Source: a virus. From it: DNA of 22,702 bases. The DNA lies in the IMG/VR virus record IMGVR_UViG_3300003691_000056, positions 1 through 22,702 of that record, one strand, 5' to 3'. Below are positions 21,523-22,702 of this stretch, piece after piece. The translations under genes and the position numbers were made by a program. The first letter of the stretch is position 1. Every line of letters starts with the position of its first letter. The notes under the pieces were generated by a model, which saw only the letters and a program-made list of their open reading frames with translations, was not told the DNA's origin and searched no databases.

Positions 21523-22535
21523 TAGGCGATCCTTTCATAAGCAAAACCTAACGAGTCGCTTATTGGTGCAACGTTAGAAACACCTATCTTCTGAACTACA
21601 GGGTAGGTTTGCCAATTCGTGTTGATGATCTCTTTTGCGTTTAATTCAGAAATGTTACACATCCGAACACCGGGAACAACCCCCGCTACAAAATACGCGT
21701 CTAAGGTTGCTGGGGTGTTTGCGTTATAGTCCCTTAGTCGTACATACATTGGGAACAAAGGGGTTCTAAGATTACCCTGGTTTGGTGCATCAAATAACAT
21801 GCCGGACAACATAGAATTATTTTGTATGTCTTTAGGTTCAATCATGTTGCACATGCGTGCTCTTTGGTTATTTAAGTTGAATGAACCTATGGGAGCAAAA
21901 TCGTCTAAACTCGTTCCTGTTTGGTCATACCTAACAAAGCCTATACAGGGGGAGTCAAACCCTGTGCCCGTTCCTGGAAGGTGACCACTCCCCTCTACAT
22001 CTGAAAAAGGAAGTTGGGAGAATGCAGAAGCATACTGTCGGGTACTCGATTGTATTCGCTGGTAACTCCCTGCGGTTAAATATTCACCCCCTGTCCAAGT
22101 TCCAAACTTAGTAATTGAACCAAATGATAAATGTTGAAACACATTAGGGAATACCTCTAACGCGGCATGTACAGCATCCCCTTCGGTATAAAATATATGT
22201 CCGGTATACGGTCCCGCGTTGGCAAACGTTCCAAAGCAACTAAACCTTGGTTGCCCAATCGGAATAGAGTCTGTAAAACCTGTTCCGCTGGTGGGTTGTG
22301 AATATGTCATTCTCATTCGTGCGTAGTTTTCAGTGAGCAAAGGGCTCGCCTGAAGTGTCACAGTCAGTGTTTCTTCAAAACTCCAGTGAATACCCGCTTT
22401 AGACAAACGGTGGACAGTGTTTGTGTTAATCGTATCTGTACCCCCATCCGTAAAACCTGCGTTAGAAGTTGCAAAGGCTCTGAGCTGGGTAAAAAAGTTA
22501 CCCATACTTGTTGCGGTGCCGGTTTGAAAAGCCAT
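21522..22535 (-). CDS. Virion structural protein, 337 aa
   Basis: Unnamed virion protein. It is rich in Gly, Thr, Asn and aromatic residues. The central part GHIFYTEGDAVHAALEVFPN (about 112-131) with FQHLSFGSITKFGTWTGGEY is a pattern found in structural proteins of siphophages near tail genes. No enzymatic motif or membrane segment is present. AGGAATTAAT precedes ATG 22533-22535, a good start. It is eight bases from the stop of the upstream partial gene. Its neighbour on the other side, the 553-residue protein, shares the beta-rich, virion-type composition. It could be part of the tail tip or fiber base; this is not decided by the sequence. Confidence 0.7.
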   Translation of the reverse strand: MAFQTGTATSMGNFFTQLRAFATSNAGFTDGGTDTINTNTVHRLSKAGIHWSFEETLTVTLQASPLLTENYARMRMTYSQPTSGTGFTDSIPIGQPRFSCFGTFANAGPYTGHIFYTEGDAVHAALEVFPNVFQHLSFGSITKFGTWTGGEYLTAGSYQRIQSSTRQYASAFSQLPFSDVEGSGHLPGTGTGFDSPCIGFVRYDQTGTSLDDFAPIGSFNLNNQRARMCNMIEPKDIQNNSMLSGMLFDAPNQGNLRTPLFPMYVRLRDYNANTPATLDAYFVAGVVPGVRMCNISELNAKEIINTNWQTYPVVQKIGVSNVAPISDSLGFAYERIA

Positions 22536-22543
22536 ATTAATTC

Positions 22544-22702
22544 CTATCCAAGTTTAATAGCGACGTAATCATAAGTAGGGTTTTGTCTGTGTGCGGATCT
22601 TACAATTAAATAGGTATCCCCGCCGATTGTTAGGGTATCAGTGGGGCTTCTTCCCGAACCCGATACCCAAAACACGCCATCCAATTCACCATAAACATTA
22701 CC
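22544..22702 (-). CDS. Partial CDS, C-terminal 52 residues of a probable virion protein
   Basis: The reading frame enters from the right edge and ends with TAG (22544-22546). The visible residues begin GNVYGELDGVFWVSG, continue SGRSPTDTLTIGGDTYLIV, and end DYVAIKLG. The beta-rich content and the ending of a strand plus Y-x-A-I-K-L are seen in small structural proteins upstream of tail operons. The start lies outside the window. It is the first minus-strand gene seen in the structural operon. Confidence 0.75.
   Translation of the reverse strand, partial: GNVYGELDGVFWVSGSGRSPTDTLTIGGDTYLIVRSAHRQNPTYDYVAIKLG

Noticed and set aside
1-22702. CRISPR array, insertion sequence or integrase
   Set aside because: No regularly spaced repeats, no transposase or recombinase motifs, and no terminal inverted repeats were seen.

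Overview
The window is a gene-dense stretch (22.7 kb) of a tailed double-stranded DNA phage (Caudoviricetes), most likely one with a long non-contractile tail. The evidence is a compact block of tail-tip genes (BR0599-like protein, J-like tail-tip protein and their neighbours), a phage replication block, a holin, and genes packed with 1-14 base overlaps. Base composition is moderate to AT-rich. Shine-Dalgarno-type sites, the three-domain beta clamp, tRNA-Pro and the ThyA subtype (which resembles, from memory, the ThyA of Vibrio and related marine Gammaproteobacteria) suggest a gammaproteobacterial host. The host assignment is inference. No integrase, repressor, terminase, capsid gene, DNA polymerase or classical endolysin is visible here, so lifestyle cannot be decided.

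Left arm, minus strand, about 8516 down to 1: a replication operon read right to left. Order of transcription: a small conserved phage protein, a second conserved phage protein, an SSB-like protein ending in an acidic tail plus Pro-Phe, a hairpin terminator, an archaeo-eukaryotic-type (TOTE-like) primase, a UvrD-like SF1 helicase, a noncoding stretch with a predicted three-way-junction RNA, tRNA-Pro(UGG), a 25-codon membrane-peptide ORF, a zinc-ribbon protein, four small unknown genes, and a phage DnaN-like sliding clamp. A further minus-strand gene starts at 39 and leaves the window.

Middle: 8517-9032 is a gene-free divergent control region with a pair of imperfect 28-31 bp repeats (each carrying TACCGGTA) and candidate promoters facing both ways. 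From 9033 to 13499 a plus-strand operon encodes a SNF2-like SF2 helicase, a three-TM holin, a small DUF3310-like protein, thymidylate synthase, a cupin-like protein and a secreted fibronectin-III protein.

Right arm, minus strand, 22702 down to 13486: a virion/tail operon read right to left. It has the C-terminus of a structural protein, two virion proteins, a BR0599-family protein, two small J-associated proteins, and a 1137-residue J-like tail-tip protein with two C-terminal SPRY-like domains. It ends in a likely lysis or envelope group: a basic 62-residue protein, a four-TM protein with a possible permuted-papain (His...Asn-Cys) domain, a coiled-coil/TM protein, and a DUF5675 protein. The two operons converge and overlap by 14 bases at 13486-13499.

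The parts most worth a second look are the 60-nt three-way-junction RNA (3570-3629), the unusual lysis/envelope group (13486-15179), the SPRY-decorated tail tip, the secreted Fn3 protein, and the repeat-bearing divergent control region.
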